Assembly: GCA_010093515.1 (NCBI GenBank)
Contig: MU001671.1
Location: 16,329-69,728 of the forward strand
Direction of reading: 5' to 3'
DNA from: Lineolata rhizophorae
Taxonomy: Eukaryota > Ascomycota > Dothideomycetes > Lineolatales > Lineolataceae
Length of the DNA: 53,400 nt
Positions 10,350 to 19,551 of this stretch are shown in pieces. Position 1 is the first letter of the stretch. Every line of letters begins with the position of its first letter. Made by a program: the position numbers and the translations under genes. A model generated the notes under the pieces. It searched no databases. It saw only the letters and a program-made list of their open reading frames with translations, and was not told the DNA's origin.

Positions 10350-12427
10350 GATTGGCAGGGCCTCTCACCTCAGACCTTGCGGGGCGCCGAGGTCAGGACT
10401 CCAGTCGGCAGCGATGCCTTGGTTGGACCGGACTGGACAGGTCTGGTCGGCGGGCGGCAGAGCGTGTCCGGCGAGTGTAGCAAGGACCCCAAAGGCCAGC
10501 AAGCTCCTGATCCTCGCTCCGGGACGCCCGACAGCAGGCCCCCAGCGCCGAGCTGTCGTCGTCTCGAGGCGGAGGAGAGAGAGAGAGGGGGGACGGGAGC
10601 GGCGGCGGTTGAGGAGGACCGGCAGCACTCGGCGCTTCCCCGTCGACAAGACGCGCCCCTGGAGGGCCGGCGGCGCCGCGGGACGCGGCCGGATAGTTAT
10701 AACCAACACCGGGCCCGGCGGCGCCTCGCAGCTGCCGCGGGTGCGCGGCCAGCTAGCGCACCACGCCGGGCCCGGGCGTTGTTTTCGTCTGGCCGCCATT
10801 GCGGGCGCGCGGGGCGGCGCCGTCGCTTGCCCTTGACGCAGCGGGTCGGCCGCCCCAGCTGCGAGCTTAAGCTCCCTGCGCGCGGCGCCGGGCGCCGATC
10901 CCACGGCGGATCGTCGCGCTGCGGAGCTGGCCAAGCCGGCGCGTCGTGGCACGCGTGGCTGGCGTGCGCGCCCCGCGTCGGGCCTAGCGCGCGCCGCCGG
11001 GCCAGAGCTTGGTCGCACGCCCGCCCGGCCCCCGGCGCCGCGCCGCCGCACGGAACTTCCCACTCGCGTCAAGCCACCGCGAACCGTCCCAAGAAATAGA
11101 TACGCAGCGAATTCGCAGAGCCGTGTCTTTTTTTTGCATCCGTGCTTCTTGGCCCATGGCGGTGATCGCCCCTTCGCCCGCCAAGGCGAAAATCATCCAC
11201 CCAAATCAACCGCTGTGTGTGTGTGGAGTCGCAATGTCGAGCATTGCGGCGCACCTCCAACCCCTGCTCAATCCTCCCGACGCATCGCCCAGGGACTCCG
11301 CATCTCTCGATCGCTTATCATGGTCGATTGCGGCCGGTCCTGTGCTTTGTGCGCGGATAAGAGATATGTACATATGTGCCTCCTACGTATGTGCACGTCG
11401 TGAGACGGCCCGGCGGCCGGGTCCATGCGCCCTGGTTCTCTGTGCGCTCGCGACAGGAGACCTTCCCCGCTGCATATAGCTCAACGCAAATAATTGCGGT
11501 GGACGACGACCCCGACGCGCCCAGGGGGGAGGGCCAGATACATGCATAGCGTCGACGCATCATAGACGCGCGCATAACGCCCCAACCACCCGCCGTCGTT
11601 TTCGTCCGTCTCGCCTGCACGACGCAGCCCATTTTCTCCTTCCGACCTCCTGAAGCCGTGCTAGCAGTTGCCGTCGGTTTACCTGCTGGTGGAGACTCGC
11701 TGCACCCGGATCGACGAGCTGCGTGTTGGTCTCAATATCGCCGCATTCGTCGAGCCCGACATGCAGACGCGGCGAAGGAGGCTGCCTGGAAAGCCGGGAG
11801 AGCGGTCCAGAGCGGCCGTGTCGATCCCGGGCAGGCCGCCCGGCCGTGCGCGAGCAGCGAGCAGCTTTTTCGTTCCGGGGCGAGCTGCAGCCACAGCACC
11901 CGTGTCTCCATGCATTCGACGGTCCAAACCTGCCCGCTCCCGGCATGTGTATGTAGGTATGTGTGTATGTAGCAGCCGTGAACCAACGTCGGCGACCAGT
12001 TGATCGGCCAGTTTCCCGACGAGGCTCCGTGGCCCGCAGCCTCGCCGCCGATCTGGATCTGTGTTCAATTGTTTGGCGCCTAAAATAAGAGGACGTCAAA
12101 CCGGGACTTTGGCAGGGCCGAAGTGATATTCCTACAAAGTGCAAAAAGCTCGAGCGCTATGTAGGTAAGTCGGCTCGTTGGCTGCAACTGCCAATCGCCC
12201 GTTGTGTGTACATAGGACGTTGGCTCCGGACGGCATGCAGATGCCGAAGTCCAAGACGTCAAATAACGGACGTCAGTTTATTCTCCGTTTCGGACGAGTC
12301 TGCCGTGTCTAGCGCACGCCCGAAGCCGTTTCGGGCGCTGCTTTCAATGCGGGAGCAGAGCGACGGGCCAGTCGCGTCGGGGCCTCGGCCCAAGATGGGA
12401 AGTCCAGAGACGGCGCGCCGGGATGGC

Positions 12428-12467
12428 GGTGGTGAGCGGTGGTGAGCGGTGGTGAGCGGCGGTAAGC
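12428..12467. repeat. 10-bp tandem repeat, four copies
   Basis: The unit GGTGGTGAGC occurs three times exactly (12428-12457), then once with changes (GGCGGTAAGC), then decays into GGT-rich sequence. It is a simple minisatellite in non-coding DNA. Confidence 0.75.
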
Positions 12468-13180
12468 AGCGGTGGGTGGCGGCGCGATCAGCAGCTGGCT
12501 CGGACTCCCCCACCCGGACTCCGGGGATGCACCGCCGCCAGCCCGACCCATTTTCTGCATCTCGTCCCTCCGACGTTCTGGCTATCTGCCGTCGTCGGCG
12601 TCGTCTCTGGCGGTTCGACTTGGCCGGCCGCCCGTGGATTGGCAAGCCGCCTGGGGCCGGAGACCCGGCGCATCGTGGGTTTGGAAGACCCAAGGTGCAG
12701 CCGTTCGTCCACGACCTTGGGCTCCTGCGCTCCGTGCCCGGACTCTTGAACCCGCCGAGCCCACATGCATGCCCGCGCCGCCCGCCTGCATCGTCCCTCG
12801 CGTCTCCCCCGCCGAATACATGCGACGACTTGTGTGCCCGCGTACCCAGCTAGACACCTGGCCCACGCACGTACAGTAAGTCGGTACCTGCCCGGTCGTT
12901 GCTAGTCGACCTAGCGCCCCTCCCCCCCCGGAAAACTTCCTTGGCCGCCGGGGGAGGCGTGCAAATCTGGCGGCATGTCTCTGGTGCCCGACGTTCGTTC
13001 TTTCGGCTGCGTTGCCGGAAATCCAAAGGCGCGTCGCGGGTAAGGCTGGCCAGGCGGCGAGGCCGGGCGAAGATGGGCGCGGGAGTTGAGCGCCGCCGGG
13101 GGGAGCGAAGAGCGCGGAGAGCGGCCCATGACGACACATGGCGGCGCTCCCTGCCCTGCGCCGGCCCTCCGCCGCATGCA

Positions 13181-13330
13181 CGATATATTGGGGTGTGAAG
13201 TCCGGGGATTGGGGTATAATTAGATGCACAGCGTGCTCGCCTCTTAAGATCGGTTTGTGGCATTTTCCAGTTTTCTTGCTTTTGTCGCAAGAAAACTCTC
13301 CCCCTCGGTGCTCTTGCGATTCTTTCTTCC
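13181..13330 (+). promoter_or_regulatory. Promoter-like TATA and pyrimidine-rich leader
   Basis: TA-rich boxes at 13183-13188 (ATATAT) and 13215-13222 (TATAATTA) are followed at about 13255-13330 by a T- and C-rich stretch that resembles a fungal 5' UTR start region. The first ATG of a clean short frame follows at 13453. This is inference from composition only. Confidence 0.3.
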
Positions 13331-13452
13331 CTGCCGTTCGCAGGCTCCCTGCTGCGAATTGGTGTTTGTTTCCTATCTCGTCAAAGTCCAAAACAAGTCT
13401 CTCCCTTCACGCCTTCTCGGCCAGCCATCCTCCCCCTCCACGCACGGTATCA

Positions 13453-13652
13453 TGCTCGGATTCGGCCCGCGGCCCAATATTCAGCGCGCATCGACGCCTT
13501 CGGACCTTAAGTCACTCGTCGCGCTCGACAACCCGGCTCCGCCCCCTAGGACGGCCGCCAAGTCCCAAATCCAACTCCAAGCCGACGATTTCGCGGATCT
13601 CCACGTCGAGCAAATTGCGGTCGCGCTGTTGATTTGTTACTTCTTCATCTAG
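13453..13652 (+). CDS. Possible small protein (66 residues), unrecognised
   Basis: The ATG at 13453 starts a 66-codon frame beginning MLGFGPRPNIQRASTPSD and ending in the hydrophobic tail VALLICYFFI. The middle is polar and proline-containing (LDNPAPPPRTAAKSQIQLQ). The combination of a TATA-like box, pyrimidine-rich leader and clean codon use makes it look more gene-like than the neighbouring chance frames. It could be a small tail-anchored or truncated protein, or the first exon of a gene whose next exon I cannot find. I know no family for it. Confidence 0.3.
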
Positions 13653-14714
13653 ACGGCGGAGCCGAGCGCTTTCTGTTGGCTCGAATGTCGACACGCTGGT
13701 CGTGCCGAGCTTGCGGCGTTTTGTCGTGTTCGCGGTCCCGAGGCCGTGAGCTGCGCTCAGGGTCCTGGTGATGCGACCTTGATGACTTCATTCGTTCGTT
13801 CGGGTTGGCGTTGCGTCGATTTCTTGCGGGCGTTGATCTTATGGCGGGGTCTCCGAGTTGACTGAACGGCGTTTGTGAAGGTTGAACCTTCAAAATGCGG
13901 CGGTGGTTCTCAAATCGAACTGTTCGGTCGACTCGTACTTTGTAGCATGTTCGGGCACGAAGTAACGAATGCTATGTTGCAACATAATGTCATCCTTGAC
14001 CTCACCGAGTGCAAGAGTGGCCTTCAACAGGCGCGGTGCGCATAACCTGTATTTGTTGCTGGACCCGACGGAGCTACTCCTACAACAAATGCAAAATTAC
14101 GAAAGGACTTTAAGCCCAGTACCGCGTTCCAGACCTCCTCCGACGCGTTTGGTATCGGTTTGCAAGGTCACAACAAAATTACAAACGCATAATGCTTGGA
14201 GAAATTCCCCAAAGGCGGCCGTGATAGGTACCGGTATTTCAAGTTACTATTGGCAGATGAGCATTCAACCTCTGTCAAAGCCCAGAAAAGCCCTCTTTAA
14301 GGGTATCGCCGTTAAGAGGCCATTTAAGCAAACTAACACCCCCCCCCCCCCTCACCCCAAAAAAGAAGCATCAGAACTCAGAATGCGCCCCTTCATGGGT
14401 ATCGCATTTCGAACCATCACAACCAAAGAACGCCAGATCACCCGAATGATCCTCCCAAAAGCGGCCCATGCAAGGAGCTGCTGTACTAATCCCAGGAAAA
14501 GAAAAGTCCCACCGAAACCCCAAGAAACACACCATGGTCCGATGCCACTAGGACCGCTAACCGAGTTCGCACCACCGCACCGTTCTCTAAGCATGCTTTT
14601 GGCCCTTCAGCACGCAAACGGCCTTGCGAGGGCCATGGGAGTTATCGGCCTTTTCCCCGGTCTGTATGTGCTCCGTGAGTATCCGGAGCTGCAATTGCGC
14701 CGCCGGGCGAAGCC
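13653..14714. other. Spacer with one long chance-like open frame
   Basis: This 1.06-kb interval is downstream of the small frame at 13453 and downstream of the (-) gene at 14715. A 249-codon frame (13969-14718, +) begins with ATG, but its translation has no domain, shifts between unrelated compositions and overlaps the 3' end of the opposite gene, so I do not call it. A poly-C run lies near 14339-14351. Confidence 0.4.
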
Positions 14715-15738
14715 CTAGTGCTGCCATTTGAAGAAGGACTTCACCTTTTTCATATTGGGGCCTCCCACATGGCCGCCGTCGTTGTTGCTATTGGGCGTGT
14801 CCGTCTCGGCGAACATCTCCGCGAAGTACTCACTGCTCTTGCGGCGCCGGATCGCCGCAGGCTCGAACATCTCTTCGAAGTACTTGCGGTTCTTGAAGGC
14901 GCGGCGGCAGACGTGCGGCGGCTGGGCCACCTGAGGAAGCTCCTCCCCTGCGTCTTGAGTTAACGTACGACTGAAGACGTCTTTTCCCCAAGAAGAAAGC
15001 TGATCACTTACTCATCAACTCCGCCTCATCCAACGCCTCCACCGCCTCCCCCTTCTCCGCCTTCTCCGTCTCGTCCGTGTCGTCCGACTCCTCCACCTCC
15101 TCAGTCTCCTGGCCCTCCTGCTCACCCTCCAACCCACCAACCACCAACGCCTTCCTCCCAAGCTCCGCCAACCTCACCCCCAACTCCTCAACCCCCTCGC
15201 AAAACCTCTTCCCCTCCCCCACCGTCTCCGGCCGCGCCGCCACGCGCGCCGCCTCCTCCTTCACCCCCACAAATGCCTCGCGCGCGCGCCGCGCCTGCGC
15301 CAGCGTGGCCTTAGTCTCGGCCAGCCGCGCCGCGAAGTCGTCCTCGACGGCGGCGGAGCGCGCCGACGAGGCCGCCATGCGGGCCTGGAGAGCCGCGAGG
15401 TCGAACGCCGGCTCTTCCTTGGCGTCTTGTTCTTCTTCTTCTCCTCCTTCTTCTTCTTCGGCGGCGGCCGCCGAAGGGGAGGAGAGGGCCGGGGCAGGGG
15501 CGGGCAGGGAGGCCGCCGGCGACGGCGAGGCCGCACAGGACGCCGTGGAGGTGATGGGCGCGGCGGCAGGCGTCCCGAGGAACGGGGAGGTCGGGTGAGA
15601 ACCGGCGGCTGGCATTGCGGTAATGGTGGTGGTCGGGGCCGGGGCAGGCACGAAAGAGAAAACGACGTGCTCGATGTCGTCGTCTTCAAGAGGGAAGGTG
15701 TAGCGGGGGGGCGTGGTGAGGGCGGAGGCGTGCTGCAT
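14715..15738 (-). CDS. Unrecognised coiled-coil protein with a repeated YFxEMF motif
   Basis: Two exons (15738-15012 and 14947-14715; 64-nt intron with GTAAGT donor) encode 319 residues. I do not recognise the family. The N-terminus (MQHASALTTPPRYTFPLED, DIEHVVFSFVP) is followed by a Pro/Ala/Ser-rich stretch, an acidic stretch, and a likely coiled coil (LAALQARMAAS to FVGVKEEAARVA, about residues 110-180). An acidic Glu/Thr-rich tract follows. The C-terminus holds two related copies of a short motif, KYFEEMFEP and EYFAEMFAE, then a basic end (MKKVKSFFKWQH). The frame stays open another 200 codons upstream, but that part looks like pyrimidine-rich leader. I therefore chose the ATG at 15738, which has a good context (GAAAATGC). 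It lies downstream of the EF-hand gene on the same strand. Confidence 0.7.
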
Positions 15739-16928
15739 TTTCGATGGTTGGCGTGTGCGCAGGGACGAGTAGAGGAAGAGGGAAGAAAGCCTCCTGATTT
15801 GTGATTTGAAGAAGTGCTTTCTATTTGTTCGACAACAAAAATGCGCTTTGTGGGCGCGAGAAGTCAAGTTTGTGGTCGAACGAGAGAGAGAGAGAGAGAG
15901 AAAACGAGGTGATGGTGGTGACGATGGGAGAGAAAGAAGAAGCGTAGGTGGGTGGCGGCGTGCTAGTATAATAGAAGTGTGCGGGTGCGTCAGGCAACAA
16001 GCGTGCCTGCCCTTGCGGGCGAATTCTGAATTGGCGTGTTCGGAGTTGTGAATTGGGCCTACACGCTTGAGGTAGCTGCGACGGAGGTAGCTACGGTCCG
16101 CACCGGGCAGTGAGTGAAGCGGCGGCCCGCTCCAGTGGCCAAGGCGGCAGCGCTTGCACGTGGCAAACGCGTGCCAAAGTGAAACGGTGCAATCAGCAGG
16201 GCATTCAAATCGAACCTGAGCTCTATTGCCTAGGCATCGCTGAAGGGCCCCTCTTGAGATTCCATGATGGTGGAAAAGTATTAACTTCAATGCAAAGGCG
16301 TTTAGCATATCGCAGTCGACGAAAGAACAGAGGAACATCACGGTTCTGTAACGTGCAGGGAAACATGCTCACCTAGGAATATTGTCCTTCAAAAGAAGGC
16401 TAAAATCACGCGGTGATTCCGTGGGCGGGTTGCATGAGTGGATGTACTGCGCGCGTTTGCTCCCATGTTGCACCCGCGCGGGTACCTACTTTCGGAGTTG
16501 GGCGCCCTCAACGTAGCTTGACCAATGTCCTGCAGTTCTTCGAACGTAACTGGTATAATTCAGACAACCTCAGATATCGTCTGAAGGATAAGTAGAATTG
16601 AATTGGAGAAAGCAAAGCTATGGACGGCGAGCATATACTAGGGATACCTTGATGCTTGTAATAGAGAACTTCACCACAATCATCACAAAAAGCGAAACAT
16701 AGAATCTTGTTACGCCAACGCGGAGCAGGGGGGAAAGTAATAACGAGTTCTAAAGGAAGATGGGGTTTAATTCCATTATCTAGCTCTTGCGCCCCAGTAG
16801 TGTCCCCTCTTCGAGAATCCAGTAAAGCATCCTACTAAAACCAAAACAATAGCCCATGGTATGTACCTTTCGATGGCATCCAAGGCTCTGATAACCTAAC
16901 CAAACCAATGTCTCTATCCCTTCATTTC
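15739..16928. other. Spacer: leader of the coiled-coil gene and 3' side of the EF-hand gene
   Basis: This 1.19-kb interval contains a GA/CT microsatellite at about 15883-15902, on the template side of the likely 5' UTR of the gene at 14715-15738. Such CT-rich leaders are common in fungal genes. The remainder shows no gene or RNA that I can support. Confidence 0.5.
15883..15902. repeat. (GA)n microsatellite
   Basis: An uninterrupted GA dinucleotide run. On the minus strand it reads as CT repeats in the probable 5' leader of the coiled-coil protein gene. Confidence 0.85.
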
Positions 16929-17976
16929 TCACGCACCAACTTGCTCCTTCTCTCCACTTCTACCACTTGTTCCACAGACAGCTCCAACAAACTCCCCATA
17001 CCTGAACACGCGTTCGGCGCCCCTCGGGGCCCCACCCAATCCTCTACCTCCTCCACCACCAGCCCCAAACCCCCTCCTCCCGCAAAACCCCTCCATAACG
17101 GCATCCACCTCCGCCTCGCTCAAGCCCCTCGCCCCCCCCTCAGGCGCCGTCCCTAGCACCGCCTCCCTCAACTCCCTCGCATCCACACTCCCGCTATCAT
17201 CCGAGTCGAAAGCCGCAAACGCCGCGAGCAGCTCGTCGCTCGCGCTCGCTGGCGCGACCGCGTCGGCCAGCGAGCGCAGGTACGCCGCGAGCGGCACGCT
17301 GGCGCCGGCGGACGAGGACGAAGACGAGGCAGCGGGGAAGTACTCGGCCAGCGCGGCGGGCGAGGCGTCGAGGCCGACCTGGGCGAGCGTGTCGGCGACG
17401 TCGGCGCGCGTGGCGGCGCCCGAGGAGGAGCGGTCGAGCACGGCGAAGGACTCGCGCATCGTGTGGAGGAGGGAGGGCGCCAGGTGGGCGAGCGGGTCGC
17501 GGGCTGAGTGCGCGCGCGGGAGGCCGGGCCGTGCCGGACTGGCGGTGGCGGTTGTGGTGGTGTTTAGCTGGCTTTGGTAGCTGGGGGTGGCGCTCGCTCC
17601 GCGAGTCGGCGATGGCAGGGGCCGCAGGTCGTTCGTAGCTGCAGTGTTATTATTGTTGCTGTTATTGTTGTAGCTACTGCGTAGTGGGCTGTGGGCGCAC
17701 TCGGGCGAGCCCTCGGCCGTGGCCCGGCTGCCGGTGCGGGTGGGCGTGTATTGTTGCTGCTGTTGGGGCGTGTGTTTGGTGGGCGAGGTTGTGTTGGGCG
17801 TGGACGCGCGGATAGTCGAGCCGGGGGAGCCGCGGCCACCAAGTGGAGTTTCCGGCCGGCGGAATGGAGATACCCGGGGAGAATTGAACGAGAGCGGGGA
17901 GGGTTTGTAGGGCGAGGTCGGAGTTGATGCCTTTGATTTTGGGGGTCAGCCAGGGCGAAGAGAGGCCTTTCCATGC
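16929..17976 (-). CDS. EF-hand protein (myosin-light-chain/calmodulin-like), apparent frame break near the N-terminus
   Basis: The main frame, open down to the stop at 16929-16931, contains DPLAHLAPSLLHTMRESF, a degenerate EF-hand loop (DRSSSGAATRAD, with changed ligand positions) and one canonical loop (DSDDSGSVDARE). It then has LSEAEVDAVMEGFCGRRGF and FRYGEFVGAV. This matches a fungal family of calmodulin/myosin regulatory light chain-like proteins with a disordered N-terminus. The expected N-terminal block (KGLSSPWLTPKIKGIN, SDLALQTLP) lies in a different frame from the following NSPRVSPFRRPE; the switch is near 17881-17905. There is no ATG in the first frame: an ATG at 18009 would need a 30-nt intron (17977-18006), shorter than fungal introns normally are. 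Either the assembly has an indel here or the gene is damaged. It is divergent from the Afi1-like gene. Confidence 0.65.
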
Positions 17977-18009
17977 CTAGTGCATATGTTGAAACTGAAG
18001 ACTCACCAT

Positions 18010-19551
18010 TTTGGCTCTACTAAGCTTTTGCAGTTTATTTCGGCGTGTGGCGGAGGGATTGGCAGATCAGAAGCGTAGGAGACGTTGTGGTGTTTACGGT
18101 GTGGTGTAGCAGAGTCGCATGTTTACAATTATCCGAGTTGGGAAGAGTCTCGCTTAATCAGCATGATCACGTGCACATCTCCCGAAGAGGTCGTTCAAAC
18201 GCCGGTCAAGTGCCAAGAGATCCGTGTCGATCTCGCAGGAAAAGTTCTCCAAATCGGAGAACCTACATAACTCGACAGACTATGTTCGTTATGCGCATCC
18301 AAACGAAACACAGTTTATGACTGATTCCTGGCCCCGGATTCAGCGCAGGAGTGAGCGTAAGCGGTTTCCCCCGGTGTACTACTGGACATGTCGGGACTCG
18401 TAGTGACCGGGCTACGCTCCACGGCAGCCAGTCCATCTAGATGTCCTACCTATGCAGGCGAAATGGGTTCGCGCCGAGGCTGGGGATTGGTTGTGTTGAA
18501 TGCCTAGATAGTTCTCCGTATATTCTCGTGCGCCGAGCCGAAAACAGCCCGGCAGAAGACGGAGAGGGCTCCGCCGGTCGCACCATCGGCGGCATCGCAT
18601 CGCTCTGCAGGCTGCAGACCGCGACGTTTTTCGTCTTGAATTTAGCGGCGCAGGCATGGCGAAGCTGCATAGCAGCCAGGAGAACCAGAACACACCACCA
18701 AGCGTGGGGGAGACGTGTGCTCCGTACCCGGGCAGACGTCTGATCGCGGAGGGCTTCGGATGGCGTGCAGGCGTCCGCCGCGCCTGGCCCGCGCGCCAAG
18801 GCCAGCTAGAGCGAGCGGCCGCACGTTAAGCTTCGGCGGGCGCGCCCAGCGGCGTCGCGAAGCAAGAAAAAGGGGCTTCGGCGGGCCCTTATACGGACCC
18901 TGCTCGGTCGGGGAATTTCCGCTTTTTTATTTCAATTCTTTTCCCTTTTCACTGTTCCGTGTCTCACCGCTTCGCGGGCCAGGGCACGTCCCCGCATGCC
19001 GCCGCTGCCCGTGCTCCTCCACCGCGCTTCTCGGCCTGCGTGAAGCGCTCCACTAAGCTCGGAGCAGGACAAGGAACGAGAAGCGCGTGGAGTGGAAAAA
19101 GAAACGCAGAGTCTGGTGCGCATCTTACTGCGTATACGCCGGGTGGCTGCTTGCCTCGCCAAGGCCGGCGCGCCGTACCTGCGTCCGGGTCGGACGATTG
19201 CACCCCTTCCCCACTTGGCGCCTGTCTGTGTCGGTGCTTGATTCGCACGATCTTAAGTTGACAAAATCTCATTGTAGGCGCCACTGCTGCTCCTTCCTCT
19301 CCTCAACTCACATTGGAGTCTCCAGGCCTCATGCTAACCTGCTTGCGCAACGCCAGTGCTCCCATTGAAGCCTCCTACCCCCCTCTTAGCGCATCAACGC
19401 CGCTCCGTCTCTGGAGCCTCCCCCTTCCTGACCGCCCACCATTTCTGCCATTCACCACTCCCGCGATCCCTCCCAATCCGCCGAAACGGTGGAAAAACCA
19501 CTCCCACCAACTCCACTATCACCGCCTGCGGCAGCGCCTGCAACAGCTGGC
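18010..19551. promoter_or_regulatory. Divergent upstream region between EF-hand and Afi1-like genes
   Basis: This 1.5-kb interval should hold the promoters of both divergent genes. It has no convincing gene. The last 63 bp before 19552 continue the Afi1-like frame without an ATG, so they may belong to the coding region (see that gene). No clear TATA box was picked out. Confidence 0.4.

Larger units (their letters stand above)
10350..13452. other. Long GC-rich spacer upstream of the DUF8004-type gene
   Basis: This 3.1-kb interval has several long open frames on both strands (for example 10242-11099 + and 10365-11072 -). They overlap one another, are rich in Arg/Ala/Gly/Pro, and show no motif, which is expected where GC content keeps stop codons rare. 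It probably holds the promoter and 5' UTR of the DUF8004-type gene and, on the right, the leader of the small gene at 13453. TATGTACATA-type palindromes occur near 11367 and short tandem repeats at 12428-12467. No RNA gene is recognised. Confidence 0.5.

Noticed and set aside
9817-11099. Long open frames 9817-10836 (+), 10242-11099 (+) and 10365-11072 (-)
   Set aside because: They overlap each other and the DUF8004-type gene, are Arg/Ala/Gly/Pro-rich with no motif, and arise where high GC makes stops rare.
13969-14718. 249-codon frame starting with ATG on the + strand
   Set aside because: No domain, uneven composition and overlap with the 3' end of a supported gene on the other strand. Transcript data could revive it.
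15739-16341. N-terminal extension of the coiled-coil protein
   Set aside because: The upstream open frame translates a CT-rich leader (SLSLSRS-like text) and the ATG at 15738 has a better context and family-like start.
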